Below are positions 26,258 through 35,118 of a DNA stretch of 64,000 nucleotides, in pieces. The position numbers and the translations under genes are program-made. A model generated the notes under the pieces. The model was not told where the DNA came from, searched no databases, and saw only the letters and a program-made list of their open reading frames with translations. Within the stretch, counting starts at the first letter, position 1. Each line of letters begins with the position of its first letter. The stretch comes from Streptomyces uncialis (lineage in GTDB: Bacteria; Actinomycetota; Actinomycetes; Streptomycetales; Streptomycetaceae), in assembly GCF_036250755.1 (NCBI RefSeq), contig NZ_CP109583.1, positions 5,991,501 through 6,055,500 of the forward strand, read 5' to 3'.

Positions 26258-26805
26258 GCCTTCGCTTGCGCTTTCGAGCTCCTGGGCTGGACGTTCTCCG
26301 TTCAGCACAGGGGCTCTTCGGTTTGCGGGGGGTGCCTTCGCCTGCGCCTGCGGGTTCGCTGGGCTGGGCGTGCTTGTTCCTGTGCGGTCGTTCGTGGGGT
26401 GCGCGGTTCCTCGCGCCCCTTGGGTTGCGCCTCTCGCGGTTCCTGTTCGGGTGCGGGTTGTCCTTGGTTGCTCGCGCGGTTCCTCGCGCCCCTGGGTGGT
26501 GCCCCATTACGGTTCGCTCTTCGGGTGCGGGTCGCTCTCGTTGCGCGGTTCCTCGCGCCCTTGGGTTCGCTGGGCTGGGCGTGCTTGTTCCTGTGCGGTC
26601 GCTCGTGGGGTGCGCGGTTCCTCGCGCCCCTTGGGTTGCGCCCCTTGCGGGTTCCGTTCGGGTGCGGGTGGTCCTTGGTTGCTCGCGCGGTTCCTCGCGC
26701 CCCTGGATGCTGCCCCATTACGGTTCGCTCTTCGGGCGCGGGTCGCTCTCGTTGCGCGGTTCCTTGCGCCCCTGGGTACTTGGTGCTGGGTGTGCTTGTT
26801 TCTGG
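26258..26805. repeat. Dispersed-repeat cluster B with a ~211-bp tandem duplication
   Basis: A variant of the repeat family (GCGCGGTTCCTCGCGCCCC, CTTGTTCCTGTGCGGTCG) fills the space after gdx. All units point one way. Two ~211-bp higher-order copies start at about 26352 and 26563 and share a TGCCCCATTACGGTTCGCTC block. Long open frames run through it, but only because the repeats lack stops. Confidence 0.85.
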
Positions 26806-26806
26806 G

Positions 26807-26844
26807 CCGGTTCCCCGCGGGCCTTTCGGGGCGCGGGGAACCGG
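26807..26844. terminator. Hairpin at the 3' end of the PBP gene
   Basis: CCGGTTCCCCGCG (26807-26819) pairs perfectly with CGCGGGGAACCGG (26832-26844). It lies 16 bp beyond the PBP stop and at the end of repeat cluster B, and is built from the repeat core itself. Confidence 0.8.
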
Positions 26845-26860
26845 TTTGCGTGCTGTTGGG

Positions 26861-29800
26861 TTACTGGGTGGTGGGGAGGCCGGGGCTGGCTCCGCCGGTG
26901 GGGGTGCCGGTGGTCTCGCCGGTGGTCTCGCCCGTGCCGCCGGTCTCCTCGCCGCCGGTCTCACCGCCCTCGCCGGGGCCGGGGCCGCCCCCGGAGGAGT
27001 CACCGCTGGTGCCCTCCGTGGCACCCGGGCCCGGGGTACCGCCGCTCTGCCCTTCGACCGTGCCTTCCGCGCCGCCCTCACCGGGGTCGGGCGACTGCCC
27101 CTGCCCCGGCGACTGGCCGCCGCCGGACGAACCGGAGCCGGTGGTCGTGCTCGGGGTGTCGGAACCGCCGGGCTGCTCCTGCTCCCCGTCGTCGCCGCTC
27201 GGGCTGCTGCTGCCCGGGTCGGGCGAACCGTCCGTGCTGTCGGGCGTACCGCTGGGCTCCGTACCGGGCAGCTCCAGCCGCCGGTCGGAACCGTCCTGCA
27301 CCCGCAGCTCGAACTCCTGGGTCTCGGTGCCCGCGAGCGCGGCCTTCGTGTACTGCGCCCAGATCTCCGCCGGCGGCCCGCTGCCGCTGATCCGCGGCTC
27401 GCCGAGCGCCCCGAACAGCGGCTGCTGCTTGCCGGAGTCCGGGTCCTGCCCCATCACCGAGACCACGGTCGCCAGCTCGGGGGTGTACGCCGCGAACCAG
27501 GCCGCCTTGTCCTGCTCGGCGGTACCCGTCTTGCCCGCCGCGGGCCGCTCGGCCGCCAGGGCCGCCCGTCCCGAACCGTTCTCGACGACGTTCCGCAGCA
27601 CCGACGTGGTGGTGTCGGCCGCCTCCCGGCTGATGACCTGCTTGGTCTGCCGCTTCGGCAGCGCGATCTCCTTGCCGTCCTTGGTCAGCTTCATGACCAT
27701 GACGGGGTCGCCGTGCTTGCCGTGGTTGGCGAGCGTCGCATACGTCTCGGCCATGTCCAGGACGCTCGCGGTGGCGGTGCCCAGCGCGACCGACGGGGTC
27801 GGGTGCAGGTCCCTGGTGTCCTTCGGCATCCCCAGGTCGATCGCGGTCTGCTTGACCTTGTCTGAGCCCACGTCCACGGCCATCTGCACATACACCGAGT
27901 TGACGGACTTGTCGGTGGCCTCCTGGACGGTGACCGGGCCGTAGCTGACCTGGTCCTGGTTCTGCGGCGCGTACCGTCCGCCGTTCCAGCCGACGACCGG
28001 ACGCTCGCTGGTGCCGTCGTACACGGTGTTCGGGGTGACCGGACGGCCGTCCTGGGTCACCGAGTCGTGCTCGGCGGCGGTGGTGAACACGAACGGCTTG
28101 AACGTCGAGCCCACCTGGTAGTCCCGGCGGGTCGCGTTGTTCACGTACTGCTTGGTGTAGTCGATACCGCCGTACATCGCGACGACGTGACCCGTCGCCG
28201 GGTCGATGGACGCCCCGCCCGCGCGGACGTTGCGGTCCACCTTGCGGGCCTCCTTGTCGACCCGGGCCATCAGCTGGTCGTCGACCGCCTTCACGAAGGC
28301 GTCCTGCTTCGGCTTCTGGAGCGTGGTGGTGATCCGGTGGCCGCCGACGTTCAGCATCTCCTCGCTGATGATGTCGTGCTCGAAGAGGTAGTCCTTGACG
28401 GCCTGCACGAGATACCCGCGCTGACCGGACATCCCGGACGGGCCCTTCGCCTCGATCGGCATCGGGAACTTCATCGCCTCGCGCTTCTCGGAGGCCAGCC
28501 AGCCCTCCTTGACCATCCCGTCGAGCACGTAGTTCCAGCGGGACACCACCTGCCCCTTGTTCTGCGGGTAGGCCACCACGTCGTACGCGCTCGGGGCGTT
28601 GAGCAGCGACGCGAGGTACGCGCCCTGCTCGATGGTCAGCTTCTCGACGTCGACGCCGTAGTACGCCTGCGCGGCGGACTGGATGCCGTAGGCGTTGCGG
28701 CCGAAGAAGCTGGTGTTGAGGTAGCCCTCAAGGATGTCCTCCTTGGTCTCCTCGCGGTCCAGCTTGATCGCGATGAAGAACTCCTTCGCCTTGCGGGAGA
28801 CGGTCTGCTCCTGCGCCAGGTAGTAGTTCTTCACGTACTGCTGGGTGATCGTCGAACCCGACTGCTTGCCCTTGCCGGTGGCGGTGTTCCACCCGGCGCG
28901 GAGCATCGCCTTGGGGTCGACGGCCGACTGGGAGTGGAAGTCCCGGTCCTCGGCCGCCAGCACGGTCCGCTGGACGTCCTCGGGGATCTGCGAGAGCTGC
29001 ACGTTCTCCCGGTTGACCTCGCCGTCCCGGGCGAGCTGCGAGCCGTCGGCGTAGAGGTACACATTGCTCTGCGCGGTCGCCGCGGCGTTCGCCGCCGGGA
29101 TCTCCACGAGGAGGTACCCGGTCATGAACGCGCCCACGGCGAGGAGCAGCAGCGCGAGGGCCGAGCCGAGCGTGAACCGCCAGGTCGGCACGAGACGGCG
29201 CCATCCCTTGCGCTTGGGACGCTTGGCCTTCTTCCCCTTGGCGCCCTTGCCCGCCTTGCCGCCCTTCTTCCCGCCGGTGTCGCCGGGGCCTGATCCGGCG
29301 GGTCCGCCGCCGGGTCCGGTCGGTCCGCCGGGTCCGCTCGGGCCGCCACCCGACCCACCGGGGCCGCCGGGTGCGGTCGGTCCGCCGGTCGCGGCGAACG
29401 CGGAGGTCGTCCCCGCCGCGCCCGCCGCCGCGGCTTTCGGGGTGTGCTTGCGCAGCTGGGTGGTGGACTCGGCGGGCGACTCGCCCTGGGTCAGGCCCGC
29501 ACGGGCGGCCCCGAGCCGGGCGGAGCGCGCGGCGGGCCCTTCGTCGGCCGCCCAGCCGGGCGTCCCGTCCTTCGGCGTACGGGGGCCGCCGGAGGCGGCC
29601 GTGGCACCGGGCTTGCCGGGCGCGCCCGTCGTGCCGGGGCGGCCGGATGCGCTGGGCGCTCCGGGGGTTCCTCCGGGTTTGCCCGGTCCGCTCGGCCGTG
29701 CCGGGGCGGCCGGGCCCGGTGGGCGCACCCGGGGTGCCGGGCTTGCCGGTTCCGGTGCCGCCCTGGGTGCCCGGCGCGCTCTTGCCGCCCGGTCCGCCGG

Positions 29801-30695
29801 ACGTACGGGACGCGCCCGGTGCGCCCTGGGCTCCGGGGGTGCCCGGTGCGCCGGGGGTACGGGGTGTCTTGCGGGTGTCCGGGGTCCCGGGGGTGCGGTG
29901 CGCGGCGGGGGTCCCGGGCGCGCTCGTGGGGGCGTTCCCGGGGGTGCTCCCGGGGGTGCGGGGGCCGCCGGTGGTGGCCGCGCCCGCCGCCGGGCCGGAG
30001 CCACGGGGGGTGCGGGGGCCGGTGGGGGCGCCGGTGCCGCTGGTGGGGCCCGCGGGGGTGCCGGGGCGCTCGGGGGAACCGCCCTGGGGCCGGGTCCCGC
30101 CGCTGTCACGGGCGCCGCTGTCACGAGCGGCCTTGCCGGGCGCTCCGGAGGGGCTGCCGGTGGCCGCGGGGCCGGGCGAGCCGGGCTTGCCGGGATTCCC
30201 GGGGTTCCCGGGCTTGCCGGGGTTCGAGGTGCCGCCGCCGGAGGCGGTGGAGCCGGTGGGACGGGAGGCGCCGGTGGGGCGGGAGGTGCCCGGTCCGCCG
30301 GGGCCGCCCGGCCCCGAGGAGCCCGCGCCCGGCCCGCTCGGCCTCGCGGAGTCCCCACCGGAGGCGCCGGGCGCACCGGACGGGGGTGAGCCGAAGAAGC
30401 CTCCGCCGGACCGGGCCGGGCCCTTCGGGGGGTGCTAGGCGGGCGGGGCGGAACGGCCCTTGTCGTCGGCCGGGCGACCGCCCGGCGTACCGGAGGGCCG
30501 GGCGGCCGGGCCCGGGGCGTCGGACGCCCCGCCGGCGGGCCCGGTGGCCGGGCGCCGGGGCGGGCGTGCGTCAGGGTCCGCCGGACGGCCGGCGGACCGG
30601 TCGCCCTCGGCGGACGGCGGCGGTGCGGCGTCCGCGGGGCGCTCGGGCTCCCTGCCCGGCGTGCCCTCATCGTGCTGCTGCGGCTCGTCGCTCAT
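26861..30695 (-). CDS. Class A penicillin-binding protein with collagen-like N-terminus, frame interrupted twice
   Basis: The C-terminal ~940 residues are intact. One membrane helix is followed by a glycosyltransferase domain (AAEDRDFHSQSAVDPKAML, TITQQYVKNYY) and a transpeptidase domain with GSTFKPF (Ser-x-x-Lys), SVN and KTGTAEQ, then a Ser/Gly/Pro-rich tail. It would make and cross-link peptidoglycan. The likely start is the ATG at 30695 (MSDEPQQHDEG). From there the frame meets an in-frame TAG (30437-30435), continues as Gly-x-Pro-rich sequence without any start codon, and needs a one-base shift near 29692-29702 to join the catalytic part. Sequencing errors in the repeat-rich part or a damaged gene are both possible. 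Confidence 0.8.
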
Positions 30696-31043
30696 GGTTC
30701 GCGGAACTCCCGATTCACGTTGTGCGCCGGATACATCTGATGCTGGGTCGTGCGGTACTGCTGTCGCTCCCGCGGGTACTGCCGGGCCGGTCGCACCGAA
30801 CGGGTCCGACATGACGGGCTCACAGGTCCCGTACGGGCCATACAGGGGCATGCGGGGGCATACGGGATGATCCGCCCGCTAAACCTAGGCGCCCCCACCC
30901 ATAACTTTCGCACCCCCGCTCGAAAGCCACGGGCGTGGCACGCGTCGGGCACGGAAATACCGTGGTACCGCACGTCCCCGGACGCTAGGGTTCGGCGCTT
31001 CGGCCCGTAACAGGAGACGACGTAAACGGGGAAGGGGTTGTAC
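30696..31043. promoter_or_regulatory. Divergent intergenic region PBP / ABC exporter
   Basis: About 350 bp between divergent starts, presumably holding both promoters. A/T-richer patches occur near 30725-30745 and 30885-30905. I see no strong hairpin or palindrome. Confidence 0.35.
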
Positions 31044-31853
31044 GTGCACACCGGCCGGTTGTACGCGACCGTCGCCGCCGGTGGATTCCGGCGCTACGCC
31101 ACATACCGCACAGCCACCGCCGCGGGGGTGTTCACCAACACCGTCTTCGGCTTCATTCTCGCCTACACCTACATCGCCCTCTGGGACGAGCGGCCCGGTC
31201 TCGGGGGCTACGACCAGGCCGACGCCCTCACCTTCGTCTGGATCAGCCAGGGTCTGCTCGCCGTCGCCTCCGTGCTGGGCGGCGGGTTCGAGGACGAGCT
31301 GATGGACCGTATCCGCACCGGCGACATCGCCGTCGACCTGTACCGGCCCGCCGATCTGCAACTGTGGTGGCTGGCCGGGGACCTCGGCCGGGCCGCGTTC
31401 CAGCTGCTCGGCAGGGGTGTCGTCCCGATGGCGGTCGGCGCGCTCTGCTTCACGCTCACCCTGCCCGCCGACCCCTTCACCTGGCTCGCCTTCCTGCTGG
31501 CCGTCCTGCTCGGCACCGTCGTCAGCTTCGCGATCCGGTTCGTCGTCGCGCTGTCCGCGTTCTGGCTGATGGACGGCGCGGGTGTGGCGCAGATCGCATT
31601 TCTCGCGGGCGTCTTCTTCTCCGGGATGCTGCTGCCGCTCGCGGTCTTCCCCGGGACGCTCGGGGAGATCGCCCGCGCGCTGCCCTGGTCCGCGATGATC
31701 CAGGTGCCCGCCGATGTGTTCCTCGGCAAGAGCACCGGCACGGACCTGCTCGGGGCTTACGCCTTCCAGGCCGGATGGGCCCTCGCCCTGCTGCTGACCG
31801 GACGGCTGCTCCAGGGCGCGGCGACCCGCAGGGTGGTGGTCCAGGGTGGCTGA
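31044..31853 (+). CDS. ABC-2 type exporter permease, subunit 1
   Basis: A 269-aa membrane protein with six predicted helices, of the ABC-2 type (DUF990-like) that pairs with a second permease. It has YRTATAAGVFTNTVFGFI in TM1 and AFLAGVFFSGMLLPLAVFPG in TM5. GTG at 31044 with AAGGGG 6 bp upstream is preferred over a TTG at 31038. It overlaps the next permease by 8 bp and forms an operon with it and the ATPase. Confidence 0.85.
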   Translation: MHTGRLYATVAAGGFRRYATYRTATAAGVFTNTVFGFILAYTYIALWDERPGLGGYDQADALTFVWISQGLLAVASVLGGGFEDELMDRIRTGDIAVDLYRPADLQLWWLAGDLGRAAFQLLGRGVVPMAVGALCFTLTLPADPFTWLAFLLAVLLGTVVSFAIRFVVALSAFWLMDGAGVAQIAFLAGVFFSGMLLPLAVFPGTLGEIARALPWSAMIQVPADVFLGKSTGTDLLGAYAFQAGWALALLLTGRLLQGAATRRVVVQGG

Positions 31854-32835
31854 CGAACTCCGCACGACGTCCGCACCCGGCTCCGTACCCGGGACCCCGT
31901 CCGCACCCGGCTCGGTACCCGGGACCGCAGCGGTACCGGGCACCTCATCCGCACCCGGTGACGGCACCGCGTCCGTACCCGGCTCCGCCGCGGTGTCCGG
32001 CTTCGGTGAGCGGGAGGGGCCCTGGACACGGCTGCGGGACGGGCTGCGCGCCTACCGGCTGATCACCGTGATGTGGATCCGTTCCACGATGACCTACCGC
32101 GCGTCGTTCGCGATGAGCCTGTTCGCCAACCTCGTCGTCACCTCGTTCGACTTCGTGGCGATCCTGCTGATGTTCTCGCAGGTCGACTCGCTCGGCGGCT
32201 ACACGCTCCCCGAGATCGCGCTGCTGTACGGGGCCGCCGGTACGTCCTTCGGACTGGTCGACCTCGCGCTCGGCTCGGTGGACCGGCTGGGGCGCCGGGT
32301 CCGGGACGGCACCCTCGACACGCTGCTGGTCCGCCCGGCGCCGGTGCTCGCACAGGTCGCCGCCGACCGCTTCGCGCTGCGCAGGCTCGGCCGGATCGTC
32401 CAGGGCGCGCTGATCCTGGGGTACGCGCTCGTCACCCTCGACATCGAGTGGACCCCGCTGAAGGTCCTGATCATGCCGCTGATGGTGCTGAGCGGGGCCG
32501 GGATCTTCGCGGCGGTGTTCGTGGGGGGCGCGGCGTTCCAGTTCCTGGCGAAGGACGCCGCCGAGGTGCAGAGCGCGTTCACGTACGGCGGGGTCACGAT
32601 GCTCCAGTACCCGCCGGCCGTGTTCGCCCTGGACCTGGTGCGCGGGGTGACGTTCGTCCTCCCGCTGGCCTTCGTCAACTGGCTGCCCGCGCTGTACGTC
32701 CTGGGCCGCCCGTACCCGGTGGACCTGCCGCCCTGGGTGCCGTTCACCGCCCCGCTGGTCGCGATAGCGGCCTGCGCCGCCGCCGGACTCGTCTGGCGGG
32801 CGGGACTGCGCGCCTACCGCAGCACGGGCAGCTAG
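31846..32835 (+). CDS. ABC-2 type exporter permease, subunit 2, with low-complexity N-terminus
   Basis: A 329-aa membrane protein. Residues ~5-50 are repeats of SAPGSVPGT-like units, encoded by a degenerate ~30-bp DNA repeat. The rest has six helices typical of the partner permease (MWIRSTMTYRASFAMSLF, LRRLGRIVQGALILG, GGVTMLQYPPAVF). GTG at 31846 overlaps the previous stop, which suggests translational coupling. The substrate is unknown. Relatives export lipids, peptides or antibiotics. Confidence 0.85.
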   Translation: MADELRTTSAPGSVPGTPSAPGSVPGTAAVPGTSSAPGDGTASVPGSAAVSGFGEREGPWTRLRDGLRAYRLITVMWIRSTMTYRASFAMSLFANLVVTSFDFVAILLMFSQVDSLGGYTLPEIALLYGAAGTSFGLVDLALGSVDRLGRRVRDGTLDTLLVRPAPVLAQVAADRFALRRLGRIVQGALILGYALVTLDIEWTPLKVLIMPLMVLSGAGIFAAVFVGGAAFQFLAKDAAEVQSAFTYGGVTMLQYPPAVFALDLVRGVTFVLPLAFVNWLPALYVLGRPYPVDLPPWVPFTAPLVAIAACAAAGLVWRAGLRAYRSTGS

Positions 32836-32910
32836 CCGCACCCGTCCGGGGCCCGCCCGCCCCGGACACCCGCCGACCGGACGCGAGGAACTGGGAAGGA
32901 CCGCAGAACC

Positions 32911-34077
32911 ATGGACGAGACCGCCGAAGCCTCTGAGACCGCCGAGACCGCCGAGACCGCTGAAGCCGCCGAGGCGCGGCGAACGACGACCGCCGGGGAC
33001 CGCGTGGGCGCCACCGGCACCGCCACCGGCACCGACACGGGTACGGGTACGGGTGTCGGCACAGGTACAAGCACAGGCACCGGACCCGTCACCGGACCCG
33101 GACCCGTCACCGGGGATGTGCTCATCAGCCTCGACGGGGTCGAGAAGGTCTTCGACGTCCGCCGCCGTACGGGCTTCCTGCGCCGGGAGACCCGGGAGGT
33201 CCGCGCGGTCGACTCGCTGACCTTCACCGTGCCGCGCGGCGAGATCGTCGGCTACATCGGGCCCAACGGCGCCGGGAAGTCGACCACGATCAAGATGCTG
33301 ACGGGCATCCTCACCCCCAGCGCCGGCCGTATCCGCGTCGCGGGCATCGACCCGTCCGGCGAACGCACCCGGCTGGCCCGCCGGATCGGCGTCGTCTTCG
33401 GCCAGCGCACCACCCTGTGGTGGGACCTGCCGCTGATCGACTCGTACCGGCTGGCGCACCGTATGTACCGCATCCCCGACGCGCGCTACCGGGAGAACCT
33501 CGACCGCTGCGTCGAACTCCTCCAGCTCGGCGAACTCCTCGACGTACCCGTCCGTCAGCTCTCCCTCGGCCAGCGGATGCGCGGCGACATCGCGGCGGCC
33601 CTGCTGCACGACCCCGAGGTGCTCTACCTGGACGAGCCGACGATCGGTCTCGACGTGGTCTCCAAGGCCCGGGTACGGGAGTTCCTGCGGGACCTCAACG
33701 CCGAGCGGGGCACCACGGTCCTGCTCACCACCCATGACCTCACGGACATCGAGCAGTTGTGCCGCCGGGTCATGGTCATCGACCACGGACGGCTGGTCTA
33801 CGACGGCCCGCTGACGGGGCTGCACGAGGTGGGCGAGAGCGAACGGACCCTGGTGGTCGACCTGGAGCGCGAACTCCCGCCGATCGACCTCGGTGACGCG
33901 GCCCGGGTCGTCAAGGTCGAAGGGCCGCGCCAGTGGCTCGCGTTCCCCGCGCGCGGCTCGGCCGCCCCGCTGGTCGCGCGGATCGCCGCGGAGTACCCGC
34001 TGGCCGACCTCTCGGTCCGCGAGCCGGACATCGAGGCGGTGATCGCGCGGATGTACGCGGGCCGGCCGGGCGTCTGA
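32911..34077 (+). CDS. ABC transporter ATP-binding protein
   Basis: A 388-aa ATPase, partner of the two permeases upstream. Walker A is GPNGAGKST, signature LSLGQRMRG, Walker B VLYLDEPTIGLD, H-loop TTHDLTD. The ~70 N-terminal residues are low-complexity Thr/Gly/Glu (TAETAETAEAAE, TGTDTGTGTGVG) and are probably disordered. The C-terminal domain resembles other DUF990-type exporters. ATG at 32911 with GGAAGGA. Confidence 0.93.
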   Translation: MDETAEASETAETAETAEAAEARRTTTAGDRVGATGTATGTDTGTGTGVGTGTSTGTGPVTGPGPVTGDVLISLDGVEKVFDVRRRTGFLRRETREVRAVDSLTFTVPRGEIVGYIGPNGAGKSTTIKMLTGILTPSAGRIRVAGIDPSGERTRLARRIGVVFGQRTTLWWDLPLIDSYRLAHRMYRIPDARYRENLDRCVELLQLGELLDVPVRQLSLGQRMRGDIAAALLHDPEVLYLDEPTIGLDVVSKARVREFLRDLNAERGTTVLLTTHDLTDIEQLCRRVMVIDHGRLVYDGPLTGLHEVGESERTLVVDLERELPPIDLGDAARVVKVEGPRQWLAFPARGSAAPLVARIAAEYPLADLSVREPDIEAVIARMYAGRPGV

Positions 34078-34147
34078 GCCCTGGTCCGCCCCTCCGTCGG
34101 CGGGGAGCCTCGTAGTGCGAACCGCACCGAACTCGTAGGCTTCTCAT

Positions 34148-34921
34148 ATGACGGACGCAGAACCTTCCCCCGCCGACCCCGAACGCCGGCCCGCGAAGCG
34201 GCCCTCGACGGACCTGACCCCGTCGGAGCTGCGCGCCGCGGACGCCGACCGCGAACGGGTCGCGGAGATCCTCCGGGACGCCGTGGCGGAGGGCCGTCTC
34301 GACATGACGGAGTTCGAGGAGCGGCTGGAGGCCACGTACGCGGCCCGTACGTACGGCGAACTGGAGCCGATCACCCAGGACCTGCCCGCCCTCGGTTCCG
34401 CGCCCGCCGCGTCCCTGGCGAAGGCGGCGCGCCCCGGTGAGGTGTCCGTCGACTGGCAGCACCGCATCGGGGGCGAGCCCACCTCGTCGCTGGGGGTGGC
34501 CGTGATGAGCGGGTTCAGCCGCCGGGGCCGGTGGACCGCGCCCCGCAGGTTCAACGCGTTCGCCCTGATGGGCGGGGGTGACATCGATCTGCGGGAGGCG
34601 AACTTCGCGGACCGCGAGATCGTGGTCAACTGCTTCGCCGTCATGGGCGGTATCGATGTGATCGTCCCGCCCGGGGTCGAGGTCGTGGTGCGCGGCATCA
34701 GCATCATGGGCGGCTTCGACCAGCCCAAGGACGACGGCGCCCTGCACGACCCGGGCGCGCCCCGGGTGATCGTCACGGGCCTGGCGTTCTGGGGCGGTGT
34801 CGATGTCCGCCGCAAGCTCACCAAGGCGGAGCGGGAGCGGGTGAAGGCGGAACGCGAACGGCTCAAGCTGGAGCGCAGGGCCGCCCGCCGCCAGCTCAAG
34901 AACCCGCCGGACTCCTCCTGA
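34148..34921 (+). CDS. DUF1707 domain protein with LiaF-like C-terminal domain
   Basis: A 257-aa soluble protein. The DUF1707 domain (LRAADADRERVAEILRDAVAEGRLDMTEFEERLEATYAAR, residues ~28-80) is a SHOCT-like helical module. The middle FNAFALMGGGDIDLREANF, FAVMGGIDVIVPPGVEVVV and ISIMGGFD repeats are the beta-helix type seen in LiaF/DUF2154. A charged helix ends the protein. LiaF-type domains act in envelope-stress signalling, but no kinase is adjacent. ATG at 34148. Confidence 0.85.
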   Translation: MTDAEPSPADPERRPAKRPSTDLTPSELRAADADRERVAEILRDAVAEGRLDMTEFEERLEATYAARTYGELEPITQDLPALGSAPAASLAKAARPGEVSVDWQHRIGGEPTSSLGVAVMSGFSRRGRWTAPRRFNAFALMGGGDIDLREANFADREIVVNCFAVMGGIDVIVPPGVEVVVRGISIMGGFDQPKDDGALHDPGAPRVIVTGLAFWGGVDVRRKLTKAERERVKAERERLKLERRAARRQLKNPPDSS

Positions 34922-34961
34922 CCCACCGCGGTACGGGTACGGGAACCTGTCCCGGTACGGC

Positions 34962-35020
34962 CGCAGGGCGGCGGGCGGGTCACGGGACGACATCTCCCAT
35001 GACCCGCCCGCCGCCCTGCG
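34962..35020. terminator. Long bidirectional terminator between DUF1707 and DUF445 genes
   Basis: Two 21-nt arms (34962-34982 and 35000-35020) starting CGCAGGGCGGCGGG are perfect complements around a 17-nt loop. It lies between convergent genes. Confidence 0.92.
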
Positions 35021-35118
35021 ACCGGCCGCCCCTCCCGAAGCGCCCCCCGCCCCCTCCGAAGCCGTGGCTCAGGCCCAGGGAAGGGCCCGGGCTCAAGCCC
35101 CCGGAAGGGTAGGGGCCG

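Noticed and set aside
26861..30670. A 1269-aa PBP as one uninterrupted frame
   Set aside because: The upstream ~330 codons in that frame are Arg/Pro/Ala shadow sequence. The sensible Gly-x-Pro coding is in another frame, which leads to the two-break interpretation.
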